Below, piece by piece: positions 1 through 7,248 of a stretch of DNA of 11,049 nucleotides (its first letter is position 1; every line of letters begins with the position of its first letter). Source of the DNA: Bacillota bacterium (GTDB lineage: Bacteria > Bacillota > Limnochordia > JAAZLZ01); the NCBI GenBank assembly GCA_012799075.1, contig JAAZLZ010000051.1:1-11049 (forward strand), in the 5' to 3' direction. Both the position numbers and the translations under genes were made by a program. The notes under the pieces are model-generated. The model saw nothing but the letters and a program-made list of their open reading frames with translations. It searched no databases and was not told the DNA's origin.

Positions 1-266
1 CCATCAACGACATCGATCAAGATTTGGTGGCCCGGCAGATGACCACAGGAGGACTACCTGATCCGGATCTGATCATCCGAACCGGCGGTGAGCGCCGCCT
101 GAGCAATTTCCTGCTCTGGCAATCCGCTTACGCTGAGCTTTGGGTTACTTCCACTTATTGGCCTGACTTTGACCGGCAGGAATTGGTGAAAGCCCTGCTG
201 GAATATCACGGGCGGGAACGACGTTTTGGGAGAATTGACGCCTCCCCGTTGGAGGAGGAAATCTAA
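1..266 (+). CDS. uppS: Undecaprenyl diphosphate synthase, 3' part (isoprenyl transferase)
   Basis: This is the C-terminal 87 codons or so of a cis-prenyltransferase; the gene starts left of the window and ends with TAA at 264-266. The enzyme condenses isopentenyl diphosphate units onto farnesyl diphosphate to make the C55 lipid carrier for peptidoglycan and other wall polymers. The family's conserved C-terminal block is plain: DLIIRTGGERRLSNFLLWQ followed by AYAEL and WPDF, where the RTGGE/RLSNF arginines and glutamate bind the diphosphate of IPP and Mg2+. The tail ERRFGRID matches the usual UppS ending. It sits 18 bp upstream of cdsA, the standard Firmicutes order, so the two are very likely co-transcribed. 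Only the catalytic first half (the HxMDGN motif) is out of view. The identity is essentially certain. Confidence 0.96.
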   Translation, partial: INDIDQDLVARQMTTGGLPDPDLIIRTGGERRLSNFLLWQSAYAELWVTSTYWPDFDRQELVKALLEYHGRERRFGRIDASPLEEEI

Positions 267-284
267 AGGATTGGAGAGCATCCC

Positions 285-1052
285 ATGCTCACCCGCATCA
301 TCACGGCCCTAATAGGAATCCCGTTGATACTAGGCGTTGTCTGGTTGGGCGGACCGTATCTGTTAGCCTTCTTGGCCCTTCTCAGCGTGCTAACCAGCCG
401 GGAAATGGAAGCAATGTGGCACCAGCTGGGCCTTGCGCCATTGCCGGAAATCACCCGGTGGGGAGGTTTATTATTTCTCATTGCCACATACTTTGATAAG
501 GGTAGTGGGGTCTTGGCTTTCTTGGTCCTGTATGTCCTGACCAGGGAAACTCTGAAGGGGGGACGGCCATTAAGGCACGGGGGTGCCGCCTTGCTGACCG
601 TTCTATACACAGGGGGCCTGCTTTGGTGGATCTATGCTCTCCATGCCCAGCTGGGAAGGAACGCTGTTTTCACCCTGTTGATCATTGTTTGGTCCACAGA
701 CACCGCCGCCTATTTTTTGGGCACTGCCCGCGGCAAGACTCCCCTGTGTCCCAGCATCAGCCCGAAGAAAACCCGGGAGGGGGCGTTGGCCGGATTGACC
801 GCGGGAACCTTCGTTGGCTCCCTAGCGGCCACTCGTCTGTTGCCCTTAACCCCCGGATTGGCCCTGGTGGGAGCCATGGCCGTTAGCTTGTCAGCCCAGA
901 TGGGTGATCTGGTTGAATCAGCCCTAAAGAGGGAGGCTGAGGTAAAAGACTCAGGCAACCTGCTGCCGGGGCATGGAGGGTTGTTGGACCGTTTTGACAG
1001 CCTGTTGTTTGCTGCCCCCGTTGCCTATCACTTTTTATCCCTATGGATGTGA
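285..1052 (+). CDS. cdsA: Phosphatidate cytidylyltransferase (CDP-diacylglycerol synthase)
   Basis: This 255-residue integral membrane enzyme converts phosphatidic acid and CTP to CDP-diacylglycerol, the precursor of all major bacterial phospholipids. The full CDS family signature is present at residues 212-238: S-x-L-K-R, then K-D-S-G, then PGHGG-LLDRFD, including the metal-binding aspartates. Two other family blocks are visible, WSTDTAAYFLG and SPKKTREG (the usual form is SPKKTxEG). Several hydrophobic segments run from residue 5 onward (for example ALIGIPLILGVVWLGG). Length is normal or slightly short for the family (about 255-285). The ATG at 285 is preceded by GGAGAG at 273-278 with 6 bp spacing, which supports this start. 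It lies between uppS and the ytvI-like gene, with a 6-bp gap to the latter, so translational coupling is likely. Confidence 0.96.
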   Translation: MLTRIITALIGIPLILGVVWLGGPYLLAFLALLSVLTSREMEAMWHQLGLAPLPEITRWGGLLFLIATYFDKGSGVLAFLVLYVLTRETLKGGRPLRHGGAALLTVLYTGGLLWWIYALHAQLGRNAVFTLLIIVWSTDTAAYFLGTARGKTPLCPSISPKKTREGALAGLTAGTFVGSLAATRLLPLTPGLALVGAMAVSLSAQMGDLVESALKREAEVKDSGNLLPGHGGLLDRFDSLLFAAPVAYHFLSLWM

Positions 1053-1058
1053 GTCTGT

Positions 1059-2102
1059 ATGGGACAGAAGGAAGGACTAGGCCTTTATTGGGCGGGAAGC
1101 ATTCTGGCCGCCCTTGCGGCCATGTGGATCCTTATCCCCTTGGTCACCCCCTTTATCTTGGCTCTCCTGTTTGCGTCAATCATCGACCCAATCGTCGATA
1201 TTCTGGAGGCCAAGGGACACTTGCAGCGGGGAGCGGCCGTTCTATTGGTGGGGTTTTGCCTAATTGGGCTGTTGCTGTTTGTGGGGGGAGCTTTCTATTT
1301 GCACCTCGGCGGAGAAATAGGAGAGCTGCTATCCTATCTGCCCCCTGGAGAAGATGCTGCCAGCAGCCTTGAGGAGTTCTGGAAAAGTCGGCTTGAGACC
1401 TGGACCAATTCCTTTCCGCCGCAACTTAGGGCCATCCTCCAGCAAACCCTCGGAGGCATGCCTGGGTTTCTTGCCATGGCCCTTAGGGAAGGATGGGAAC
1501 TATTGCAGAAACTGCCCAGGGCCCTGGGAACGGCAGTGATCACTTTACTGGCCACTTTCTTCATCAGCCGCGACAAGCGTCAACTCACCGCGGGGCTAAA
1601 GAGGCTGACTCCCCCGGGATGGCACCGGCGCTTATCCCAGGTGAAGCAGGAGCTGATGACAGCCATCATGGGTTTCATCCGGGCCCAGCTGATCCTCATC
1701 ACCCTAACGACTACTCTTTTCGTTGCCGGGTTGAACCTTTTGGGTCTGCCCTATGCCGGCCTGATAGGCGTAACCGCGGGGGTGTTCGACCTGCTCCCGG
1801 TCCTCGGACCTGGTTTGGTTTTGACCCCTGTAGCGCTTTACCTGGCCCTAGAGGACATTGGCCGGGGAATTGCTTGTCTTTTCTTGCTGCTTGCGGTAAT
1901 TGCCATCCGGCAGCTTTGCGAATCGAAAATCGTCGGGCACTACATCGGCATCCATCCTCTAGCGGCTCTTTTTGGCATCTACGTAGGGGTCAGGGTTTGG
2001 GGTGTCGAAGGCTTTATTCTAGGTCCCCTTCTGCTCATTGTCCTTAAGGCCCTTCTTTGGGTACAGAACGGGGCCCTGTTTCCCAGTAGACCCCATGGAT
2101 AG
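1059..2102 (+). CDS. AI-2E family membrane protein, YtvI-like (sporulation integral membrane protein)
   Basis: This 347-residue polytopic membrane protein belongs to the AI-2E/PerM transporter family (PF01594). Hydrophobic segments are visible at about residues 10-45, 59-82, 155-170, 208-230, 233-263, 269-285 and 300-334, with a soluble stretch at about 85-150. Family hallmarks are FISRDKRQL near 168-176, FDLLPVLGPG at 243-252, and ESKIVG...IGIHPLAALFGIYVG at 288-310 followed by a glycine-rich GVEGFILGP. The spacing and the SKIVGxxIGxHPL block resemble the YtvI subgroup linked to sporulation in Bacillota, but the substrate is unknown and function is inferred from homology only. The ATG at 1059 has only a weak purine stretch (GTGAG at 1049-1053) inside the cdsA end, so it is probably translated by coupling to cdsA. 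Its place between cdsA and dxr is not the textbook order. Confidence 0.85.
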   Translation: MGQKEGLGLYWAGSILAALAAMWILIPLVTPFILALLFASIIDPIVDILEAKGHLQRGAAVLLVGFCLIGLLLFVGGAFYLHLGGEIGELLSYLPPGEDAASSLEEFWKSRLETWTNSFPPQLRAILQQTLGGMPGFLAMALREGWELLQKLPRALGTAVITLLATFFISRDKRQLTAGLKRLTPPGWHRRLSQVKQELMTAIMGFIRAQLILITLTTTLFVAGLNLLGLPYAGLIGVTAGVFDLLPVLGPGLVLTPVALYLALEDIGRGIACLFLLLAVIAIRQLCESKIVGHYIGIHPLAALFGIYVGVRVWGVEGFILGPLLLIVLKALLWVQNGALFPSRPHG

Positions 2103-2107
2103 GAGGG
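2101..2107 (+). promoter_or_regulatory. Strong Shine-Dalgarno overlapping the ytvI-like stop codon
   Basis: AGGAGGG lies directly on the TAG stop of the upstream gene. It is 28 bases before the dxr ATG, too far to serve that start directly. It is 11 bases from an ATG at 2119 and abuts an ATG at 2108, so it most likely loads ribosomes onto a tiny leader ORF rather than onto dxr itself. Confidence 0.6.
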
Positions 2108-2119
2108 ATGGCAGCTTGA
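2108..2119 (+). other. Three-codon mini-ORF (MAA*) ahead of dxr
   Basis: ATG GCA GCT TGA starts immediately after AGGAGGG, and its stop overlaps the next ATG as TGATG at 2117-2121. The zero spacing from the Shine-Dalgarno sequence makes efficient initiation here doubtful. It may simply be a by-product of the coupling geometry, so it is listed with low confidence. Confidence 0.25.
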
Positions 2120-2139
2120 TGCTTGCCGCATCTTCATGA
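2119..2139 (+). other. Six-codon leader ORF (MLAASS*) coupled to dxr
   Basis: The ATG at 2119 is 11 bases after AGGAGGG (2101-2107), a workable spacing. It encodes MLAASS and stops with TGA at 2137-2139, which overlaps the dxr ATG (2136-2138) as ATGA. ATGA overlaps are typical of termination-reinitiation coupling. No other Shine-Dalgarno-like purine run lies close to the dxr start, which makes a translated leader a plausible way to start dxr. Expression is inferred, not shown. Confidence 0.45.
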
Positions 2140-3299
2140 AAAGACTGGCCATTCTAGGTTCGACCGGCTCCATTGGCAGACAAACAGTTGAGATCATATC
2201 CCATTACCCCGACAGTCTCCGGGTTGTTGCTTTGACCGCGGGCAGGAACATCCACTGCCTGGCCAAGCAAGCCCGACAGCTCAACCCCGAACTAGTAGTG
2301 GTAGGTGACGCTGATTCAGCTAAGGGCCTGCGGGGCATGATAAGTAACAACATCGAAGTCATGGTCGGTGCCGAAGGCCTCATCGCCGCGGCAACCCACT
2401 CCCAAGCGGAACTAGTAGTGGTTTCCGTGGTGGGGGCTCGGGGTATTTTGCCCACCCTTGCTGCCATCGATGCCGGCAAAGACATCGGGTTAGCCAACAA
2501 GGAATCACTAGTGGCGGCGGGAGAATTGGTGATGTCCAAGGCCAAGGAAAGGCATGTGCAAATATTGCCCATCGACAGCGAACATAGTGCTGTTTTCCAA
2601 TGTCTGCAAGGACAGGACCCGGCCCATTTGGAGAAGATTATCCTAACCGCCTCCGGCGGGCCCTTCCGGACATATACCAAGGAACAACTGGAACTGGTCA
2701 CCCCCAAGGAGGCCTTGAAGCACCCCAACTGGGACATGGGCGCGAAAATCACCATTGATTCGGCCACCTTGATGAACAAAGGCTTGGAGGTCATCGAAGC
2801 CCACTGGCTCTTTGACCTGCCCTATGAACAGATCCAGGTCCTTGTCCATCCCCAAAGCATCGTCCATTCCTTGGTCGGACTAGTCGACGGCTCCGTACTG
2901 GCCCAGCTTGGACCGCCGGACATGCGCTTGCCGATCCAGCTTGCCTTGACCTTCCCAGAACGCTGGTCTGCACCATGGCCCCGGTTGTCCCTTGCCGATG
3001 TCGGTTCTTTGACCTTTGCCAAGCCAGATGGAAAGCTGTTTCCCTGTCTACCCTTGGCTTATGAAGCGGGGAAGGAGGGGGGCACAATGCCGGCGGTCCT
3101 CAACGCAGCCAACGAAGAGGCGGTCGAGGCCTTTCTCCAGGAGAGGATCTCCTTTATGGGCATCCCCAGGGTCATCGAAGGGGTGTTGGAGGAACATCAA
3201 AACAAGCAACAGCCAACGATTGACGATACATTAGCCGCGGATAGGTGGGCCCGGAGGAAAGCTCAACATATTATGAAACAGCCTCCACTTAAGGGGTGA
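2136..3299 (+). CDS. dxr: 1-deoxy-D-xylulose 5-phosphate reductoisomerase
   Basis: This 387-residue cytosolic enzyme catalyses the committed MEP-pathway step, the NADPH- and metal-dependent conversion of DXP to 2-C-methyl-D-erythritol 4-phosphate, and is the target of fosmidomycin. The N-terminus carries the dinucleotide-binding GSTGSIG at residues 8-14. The metal-site block PIDSEHSAVFQCL holds D147 and E149, followed by GGPFRTYTKEQL and HPNWDMGAKITIDSATL, with the third acidic ligand E218 in MNKGLEVIEAHWLF. HPQSIVHSLV and the C-terminal LNAANEEAV complete the family pattern. Length is normal (about 380-400). The start at 2136 gives the exact usual N-terminus, and no alternative in-frame start exists back to the upstream stop. 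This start lacks its own Shine-Dalgarno sequence (see the leader ORFs). It supplies the same pathway as ispG downstream and, through IPP, uppS upstream. Confidence 0.97.
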   Translation: MKRLAILGSTGSIGRQTVEIISHYPDSLRVVALTAGRNIHCLAKQARQLNPELVVVGDADSAKGLRGMISNNIEVMVGAEGLIAAATHSQAELVVVSVVGARGILPTLAAIDAGKDIGLANKESLVAAGELVMSKAKERHVQILPIDSEHSAVFQCLQGQDPAHLEKIILTASGGPFRTYTKEQLELVTPKEALKHPNWDMGAKITIDSATLMNKGLEVIEAHWLFDLPYEQIQVLVHPQSIVHSLVGLVDGSVLAQLGPPDMRLPIQLALTFPERWSAPWPRLSLADVGSLTFAKPDGKLFPCLPLAYEAGKEGGTMPAVLNAANEEAVEAFLQERISFMGIPRVIEGVLEEHQNKQQPTIDDTLAADRWARRKAQHIMKQPPLKG

Positions 3300-3309
3300 T
3301 TGCTAGTCT

Positions 3310-4344
3310 ATGGATACACTGCTAGCCTTCATAGTGGTTTTCGGCACCATCGTTTTCTTCCACGAAATGGGCCACTTCCTCATGGCCAAGGCCATGGGCG
3401 TCCGTATCTACGAGTTCTCCCTAGGCTTTGGACCGCCCCTCTTCCAAATTGACAGGCACGGTACTGTTTATGCCGTCCGCATCCTGCCCTTGGGCGGATT
3501 TGTGAAGTTGGCGGGGATGGATGATCCTTCGGAAGGGGGAGAAGAACTCCATCCGGACGATCCCCAGAACTTCCACCACAAGTCCCTTTGGCAGCGCATG
3601 GCCATCATCGCAGCGGGGCCCCTCATGAACTTCGTCTTGGCCACTGTCCTGTTTGTCGCCTATTTTTCCCTGGTCCAAGTGTTTCCGCCCCTGGTGACCA
3701 CTATTTTGCCCAACTCCCCCGCGGTCCAAGCAGGTATTCAACCGGGGGACAGGATCCTAGCCATCAACGGGGAAACCATCGAGGAAGTCGGCCAAGTGAC
3801 AAAGATCATCCGGCGTAATGTTAATAGGCAAGTCACCTTGCGCATTCAACGGGACAGCGAGATCTTGCATTTATCAGCCACTCCCAACGCCCAGGGTCCC
3901 GGTGGAACCGGCCTCATTGGCATCGGATTGGATGAGCAGAAGCGAGATCCTTTGTCCCTGGCCATACCCAAGGGGATTGGCAGCACCAGGAACGTGACCG
4001 TTGATCTGGTGGCTTCCTTGGTGCGAATGCTTCTTGGCCGCATCGAACCAGAGCTCACCGGACCAGTGGGCATTTTCAAGCTGGTAGGGCAGTCGGCCCG
4101 CCAAGGCATCCCGTATCTGTTGATCTTGGCGGCCATTTTGAACATCAACCTGGGGCTTTTGAATTTCTTGCCCATTCCAATCCTCGATGGGGGCTGGCTG
4201 CTTTTCCTCATTCTCGAAGGACTAAGGGGACGCCCCCTGGAACCTGAACATCAGGGATTGGCCCAGTTCATCGGCCTTGCCCTGTTGATCCTGTTGATGG
4301 TTTTTGCGACGTACCGGGATATTCTCCGGATACTGCCGAGCTAG
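3310..4344 (+). CDS. rseP: Site-2 zinc metalloprotease, RseP/RasP family (PDZ domain)
   Basis: This 344-residue intramembrane protease is of the M50B type that cleaves anti-sigma factors and remnant signal peptides within the membrane. The zinc motif HEMGH is at residues 18-22 inside the first membrane segment. The second hydrophobic segment spans about 97-123, and a PDZ domain follows at about 127-190 (ILPNSPAVQAGIQPGDRILAINGE). The third zinc ligand lies in NFLPIPILDGG, with D293 in the conserved LDG motif, and a final hydrophobic segment covers about 320-335. One PDZ domain is usual for Gram-positive RasP, unlike E. coli RseP, which has two. The ATG at 3310 is preceded by AAGGGGTGA at 3291-3299, overlapping the dxr stop, with 10-bp spacing. 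The natural substrate here cannot be told from the sequence; an anti-sigma factor is the usual one. Confidence 0.95.
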   Translation: MDTLLAFIVVFGTIVFFHEMGHFLMAKAMGVRIYEFSLGFGPPLFQIDRHGTVYAVRILPLGGFVKLAGMDDPSEGGEELHPDDPQNFHHKSLWQRMAIIAAGPLMNFVLATVLFVAYFSLVQVFPPLVTTILPNSPAVQAGIQPGDRILAINGETIEEVGQVTKIIRRNVNRQVTLRIQRDSEILHLSATPNAQGPGGTGLIGIGLDEQKRDPLSLAIPKGIGSTRNVTVDLVASLVRMLLGRIEPELTGPVGIFKLVGQSARQGIPYLLILAAILNINLGLLNFLPIPILDGGWLLFLILEGLRGRPLEPEHQGLAQFIGLALLILLMVFATYRDILRILPS

Positions 4345-4351
4345 AGGAGGG
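4345..4351 (+). promoter_or_regulatory. Ribosome binding site deciding the ispG TTG start
   Basis: AGGAGGG follows the rseP stop (TAG 4342-4344) and is 7 bases before TTG 4359-4361. This near-perfect spacing supports the rare TTG start that yields the normal IspG N-terminus (TITLRDKTRPVRIG). Confidence 0.75.
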
Positions 4352-4358
4352 AAGCCCG

Positions 4359-5462
4359 TTGACGATAACCCTTCGCGATAAGACCCGTCCCGTCCGAATC
4401 GGCACCCTGCAGGTGGGGGGAGGAGCGCCGATTGCAGTCCAGTCCATGACTAACACCGATACTAGGGATGTAGAGGCCACCTGCGATCAGATCCAGCGCC
4501 TTGCCGCGGCAGAGTGTGACATCGTCCGGGTCGCCATTCCCGACCAGAAGGCAGCCCAGGCCCTGGGCAAAATTCGGCAAAAAACCACCCTGCCCTTGGT
4601 TGCCGATATTCACTTCAGCCATCGATTGGCCCTGATGGCCCTCGATGCCGGGGTGGACAAGCTGAGGATCAATCCTGGCAACATCGGGAGCAAAGAAAGG
4701 GTCCAAGAAGTGGTGAGGGCGGCCCAAAGCCGCGGCGTACCCATCCGGATCGGTGTTAACGCCGGATCCTTGGAAAAGGACCTCTTGGCCAAGTACGGTC
4801 GAGCCACACCGCAGGCCATGGTCGAAAGCGCCCTGAAGCATGTAGCCATTTTGGAAGAACTAGGCTTTTTCGATATTCTCATTTCGGTGAAGGCCTTCGA
4901 TGTGCTTACAACTTGGCAAGCCTACCGACTCCTAGCTTCCCGCCGGAATTATCCTTTGCATATCGGAATCACTGAAGCTGGCACCCCTCGGGCTGGCAGC
5001 ATTCGATCGGCAGTGGGACTAGGACTCATCTTGGGCCAGGGCCTAGGGGATACCATCCGGGTGTCTTTAACCGGTGATCCTGTCGAAGAGGTAAGGGTCG
5101 GCTATGAGATCCTGAAGGCGCTTAATCTACGCCAACGGGGACCCATTTTGATTTCCTGCCCCACCTGTGGACGCTGCCAGATCGATCTTCCCCGACTGGC
5201 AAATGAAGTAGAAAGGAGGCTGGCCCACATCAACCAACCGGTTGCTGTGGCGGTAATGGGTTGTGAAGTCAACGGCCCTGGAGAGGCCCGGGAGGCCGAT
5301 ATTGGCATTGCCGGAGGAAAGAATGCGGCTTATCTATTCCGTCATGGCCAAATGGTCCGCAAGCTGTCCACCGATGAAGTGGTTGACTTGCTCGTCCAGG
5401 AAGTCGAGAATCTGGCCAAGCAAATGGAGGGTAAGGGGGATGGACGAGCAGGTCCCAAGTAG
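4359..5462 (+). CDS. ispG: 4-hydroxy-3-methylbut-2-en-1-yl diphosphate synthase (flavodoxin/ferredoxin)
   Basis: This 367-residue [4Fe-4S] enzyme of the MEP pathway reductively opens MEcPP to HMBPP. The N-terminal TIM-barrel region shows GGGAPIAVQSMTNTDTRD, LVADIHFSHRLAL and LRINPGNIGS, then GVNAGSL and the ITEAGTPRAGSIRSAVGLG block. The C-terminal iron-sulfur domain has C267-P-T-C270 and, in MGCEVNGPGEA, C302 and the unusual glutamate ligand E309. All four cluster ligands are therefore present, in the spacing known from E. coli IspG. Length is that of the short two-domain bacterial form. It starts at TTG, chosen because of the AGGAGGG 7 bp upstream and the family-typical N-terminus. It follows rseP by 14 bp and shares its pathway with dxr two genes upstream. 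A second promoter starts after its end. Confidence 0.97.
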   Translation: MTITLRDKTRPVRIGTLQVGGGAPIAVQSMTNTDTRDVEATCDQIQRLAAAECDIVRVAIPDQKAAQALGKIRQKTTLPLVADIHFSHRLALMALDAGVDKLRINPGNIGSKERVQEVVRAAQSRGVPIRIGVNAGSLEKDLLAKYGRATPQAMVESALKHVAILEELGFFDILISVKAFDVLTTWQAYRLLASRRNYPLHIGITEAGTPRAGSIRSAVGLGLILGQGLGDTIRVSLTGDPVEEVRVGYEILKALNLRQRGPILISCPTCGRCQIDLPRLANEVERRLAHINQPVAVAVMGCEVNGPGEAREADIGIAGGKNAAYLFRHGQMVRKLSTDEVVDLLVQEVENLAKQMEGKGDGRAGPK

Positions 5463-5487
5463 GCATTTTCCTCCCTGTTTGGACGAA

Positions 5488-5517
5488 TTGACATCGAGCT
5501 AGCGAGTCTGTTAAAAT
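5488..5517 (+). promoter_or_regulatory. Putative sigma-A promoter upstream of proS
   Basis: A perfect -35 TTGACA (5488-5493) and a near-perfect -10 TAAAAT (5512-5517) are separated by 18 bp within the largest gap of the window. Transcription would begin near 5524, only about 17 bases before the proS ATG, just enough to include its GGAGGT. This would let proS, the glycosyltransferase and polC be expressed apart from the upstream lipid genes. No terminator hairpin is visible in the gap, so read-through from ispG probably also occurs. Confidence 0.65.
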
Positions 5518-5528
5518 CAGGCTGAAGT

Positions 5529-5534
5529 GGAGGT
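5529..5534 (+). promoter_or_regulatory. Ribosome binding site of proS
   Basis: GGAGGT lies 6 bases before ATG 5541, an optimal spacing that fixes the proS start. If the putative promoter upstream is used, this site falls within a 5' leader of only about 17 bases. Confidence 0.7.
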
Positions 5535-5540
5535 AGCCTT

Positions 5541-7241
5541 ATGCGAATGACCAGTAGTTTCATACCAACTTTGCGAGAAACACCGGCGGAAGCAGAAATA
5601 CCCAGCCATAAGCTGATGCTCCGGGCCGGTTTTCTGCGTCGGGCCGCAGCCGGAATCTATACTTACTTGCCCTTAAGCCAGCGGGTGCTGAAGAAAATCA
5701 TGCAAATCATCCGCGAAGAGATGGATGCTGCAGGAGGTCAAGAGATTCTGCTTCCAATTGTCCAACCTGCAGAGCTTTGGCATGCCACAGGCCGTTGGGC
5801 TGACTACGGCGATGAAATGTTCCGCCTTAAAGACCGCCACGGGCGAGAATTTTGTTTGGGTCCCACCCATGAGGAAATCACCACCAGCCTAGTTCAAGGC
5901 GAGGTTAGATCTTATCGGCAGCTGCCGTTGCTTTTGTACCAGATCCAGAACAAGTACCGGGACGAAGTCAGACCCCGCTTTGGCATCATTCGGGGGCGGG
6001 AATTTATCATGAAGGATCTTTATTCCTTCGACCAGGATCAGCGGGGTCTTGAAGAAAGCTACCAAAAGATGTACCAGGCCTACGGCCGGATCTTTTCCCG
6101 CTGCGGTCTTGAGACCCGGCCGGTGCTGGCCGACTCGGGGGCCATCGGCGGCAACGTCACCCACGAATTTGTGGTTTTGGCCGACTGCGGCGAAGCCATC
6201 ATCGTTTACTGCCCTGAGTGTGACTACGCGGCCAATGTGGAAAGGGCCGAATGTCGACCACAGCCTAAGGACGGCACCGAGCTCCTACCCTTGGAAAAGG
6301 CCTTCACTCCCGGTGCAAAGACCATTGAGCAGGTGTCTTCGTTCTTGGACGTTGCTCCGGAGCGGCTAATTAAGACCCTCCTTTACAAAAGCGATGGAGA
6401 AGTAGTTGCCGCCTTGATTAGGGGAGATCATGAGCTAAACGAGGTGAAACTGGCCCGGATCCTAGGGACCTTGGAGCTAGAGCCTGCCGATGAGGAGACC
6501 ATCCTCCAGGTCACCGGAGCCCCCGTGGGCTTTTGCGGACCCGTCGGCCTAAAGAACGTTCGCCTCATTGTCGACCAGGGAGTGGCTGCCCTAGCCAACG
6601 GAGTTGCCGGGGCCAACGAAGAAGATGCCCATTTGCTTAATGTGAATATGGGCAGGGACTATGAGCCGGACCTGGTGGCCGATATCCGCCTCGTCAAAGG
6701 TGGCGACCCATGCCCCCAGTGCGGCAATGCCCTCTTGGGAGCCCGAGGGATCGAAGTAGGCCAGGTTTTCCAGCTGGGCACCAAGTACAGCGAAGCCCTG
6801 CGAGCCTACTATCTAGATGAAAACGGCGAAGAAAAGCCAATGGTCATGGGCTGTTACGGCATCGGCGTCACCAGAACCATGGCGGCGGTCATTGAGCAGC
6901 ACCACGATGAACATGGGATCATTTGGCCCATGTCCATCGCACCCTTCCATGTCCACATCGTCCCCTTGGGTGATAAGGAGCTGGCCCTGGCCGAAGAGCT
7001 TTATGATCAGTTGACCAGTTGCGGGATAGAGGTCCTCTTGGATGACCGGGACGAACGACCGGGGGTCAAGTTCAAGGACGCTGATCTCATCGGCATACCT
7101 ATCAGGATCACCATCGGCTCAAGGTCGCTTTCTGAGGGCAAGGTGGAGCTAAAGCTGCGGAGCGGAGACTGGGAAGGCAAGCTTCCACCGGATGAGGTGT
7201 GTGCCAAGGTGCAGGAGCTCATCGCCAGTAAGGGGGCGTGA
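5541..7241 (+). CDS. proS: Prolyl-tRNA synthetase, bacterial type with editing domain
   Basis: This 566-residue class II aminoacyl-tRNA synthetase attaches proline to tRNA-Pro in the cytosol. The catalytic core shows motif 1 in the RAAAGIYTYLPL...EEMDAAGGQE region, LGPTHEE at 106-112, motif 2 around RGREFIMKD at 151-159, and motif 3 MGCYGIGVTRT at 436-446. Between motifs 2 and 3 lies the bacterial insertion (about residues 225-400), which removes mischarged alanine. It is recognised by CPECDYAANVERAE, the KTLLYKSDGEVVAALIRGDHELNEVKL stretch, GPVGL, and CPQCG before the IEVGQVFQLGTKYS block. The C-terminus is the anticodon-binding domain (HVHIVPLG...VLLDDRDERPGVKFKDADLIGIPIRI). Length is typical of the bacterial form (about 565-575). 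The ATG is fixed by GGAGGT 6 bp upstream. In many Firmicutes proS is directly followed by polC; here one gene lies between. Confidence 0.97.
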   Translation: MRMTSSFIPTLRETPAEAEIPSHKLMLRAGFLRRAAAGIYTYLPLSQRVLKKIMQIIREEMDAAGGQEILLPIVQPAELWHATGRWADYGDEMFRLKDRHGREFCLGPTHEEITTSLVQGEVRSYRQLPLLLYQIQNKYRDEVRPRFGIIRGREFIMKDLYSFDQDQRGLEESYQKMYQAYGRIFSRCGLETRPVLADSGAIGGNVTHEFVVLADCGEAIIVYCPECDYAANVERAECRPQPKDGTELLPLEKAFTPGAKTIEQVSSFLDVAPERLIKTLLYKSDGEVVAALIRGDHELNEVKLARILGTLELEPADEETILQVTGAPVGFCGPVGLKNVRLIVDQGVAALANGVAGANEEDAHLLNVNMGRDYEPDLVADIRLVKGGDPCPQCGNALLGARGIEVGQVFQLGTKYSEALRAYYLDENGEEKPMVMGCYGIGVTRTMAAVIEQHHDEHGIIWPMSIAPFHVHIVPLGDKELALAEELYDQLTSCGIEVLLDDRDERPGVKFKDADLIGIPIRITIGSRSLSEGKVELKLRSGDWEGKLPPDEVCAKVQELIASKGA

Positions 7242-7248
7242 ACCCCAA

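Noticed and set aside
1493..2047. Same-strand alternative frame of 184 codons within the ytvI-like gene
   Set aside because: Its translation is rich in Pro/Arg/His/Gly with no hydrophobic pattern or motif, and the overlapping frame encodes a typical AI-2E protein.
2288..2422. Direct repeat GAACTAGTAGTGGT in dxr (near 2289 and 2409)
   Set aside because: Both copies encode the same ELVVV beta-strand residues of the dinucleotide-binding domain. A 14-bp coincidence from similar codons is more likely than a regulatory repeat.
2204..2794. Long antisense open frame over dxr (196 codons)
   Set aside because: It lies opposite a clearly real gene and shows no recognisable motif. Such frames are common in GC-rich codon-biased DNA.
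4341..4841. Antisense open frame over the ispG start
   Set aside because: It is opposite the conserved IspG N-terminal coding region, has no family motif and no convincing ribosome binding site.
5463..5487. Possible terminator after ispG
   Set aside because: No GC-rich inverted repeat followed by a T-run could be found between 5463 and 5540.
5463..5540. T-box or other riboswitch before proS
   Set aside because: The gap is only 78 bases, and no T-box core sequence or specifier stem is visible; a T-box leader needs about 150 bases or more.
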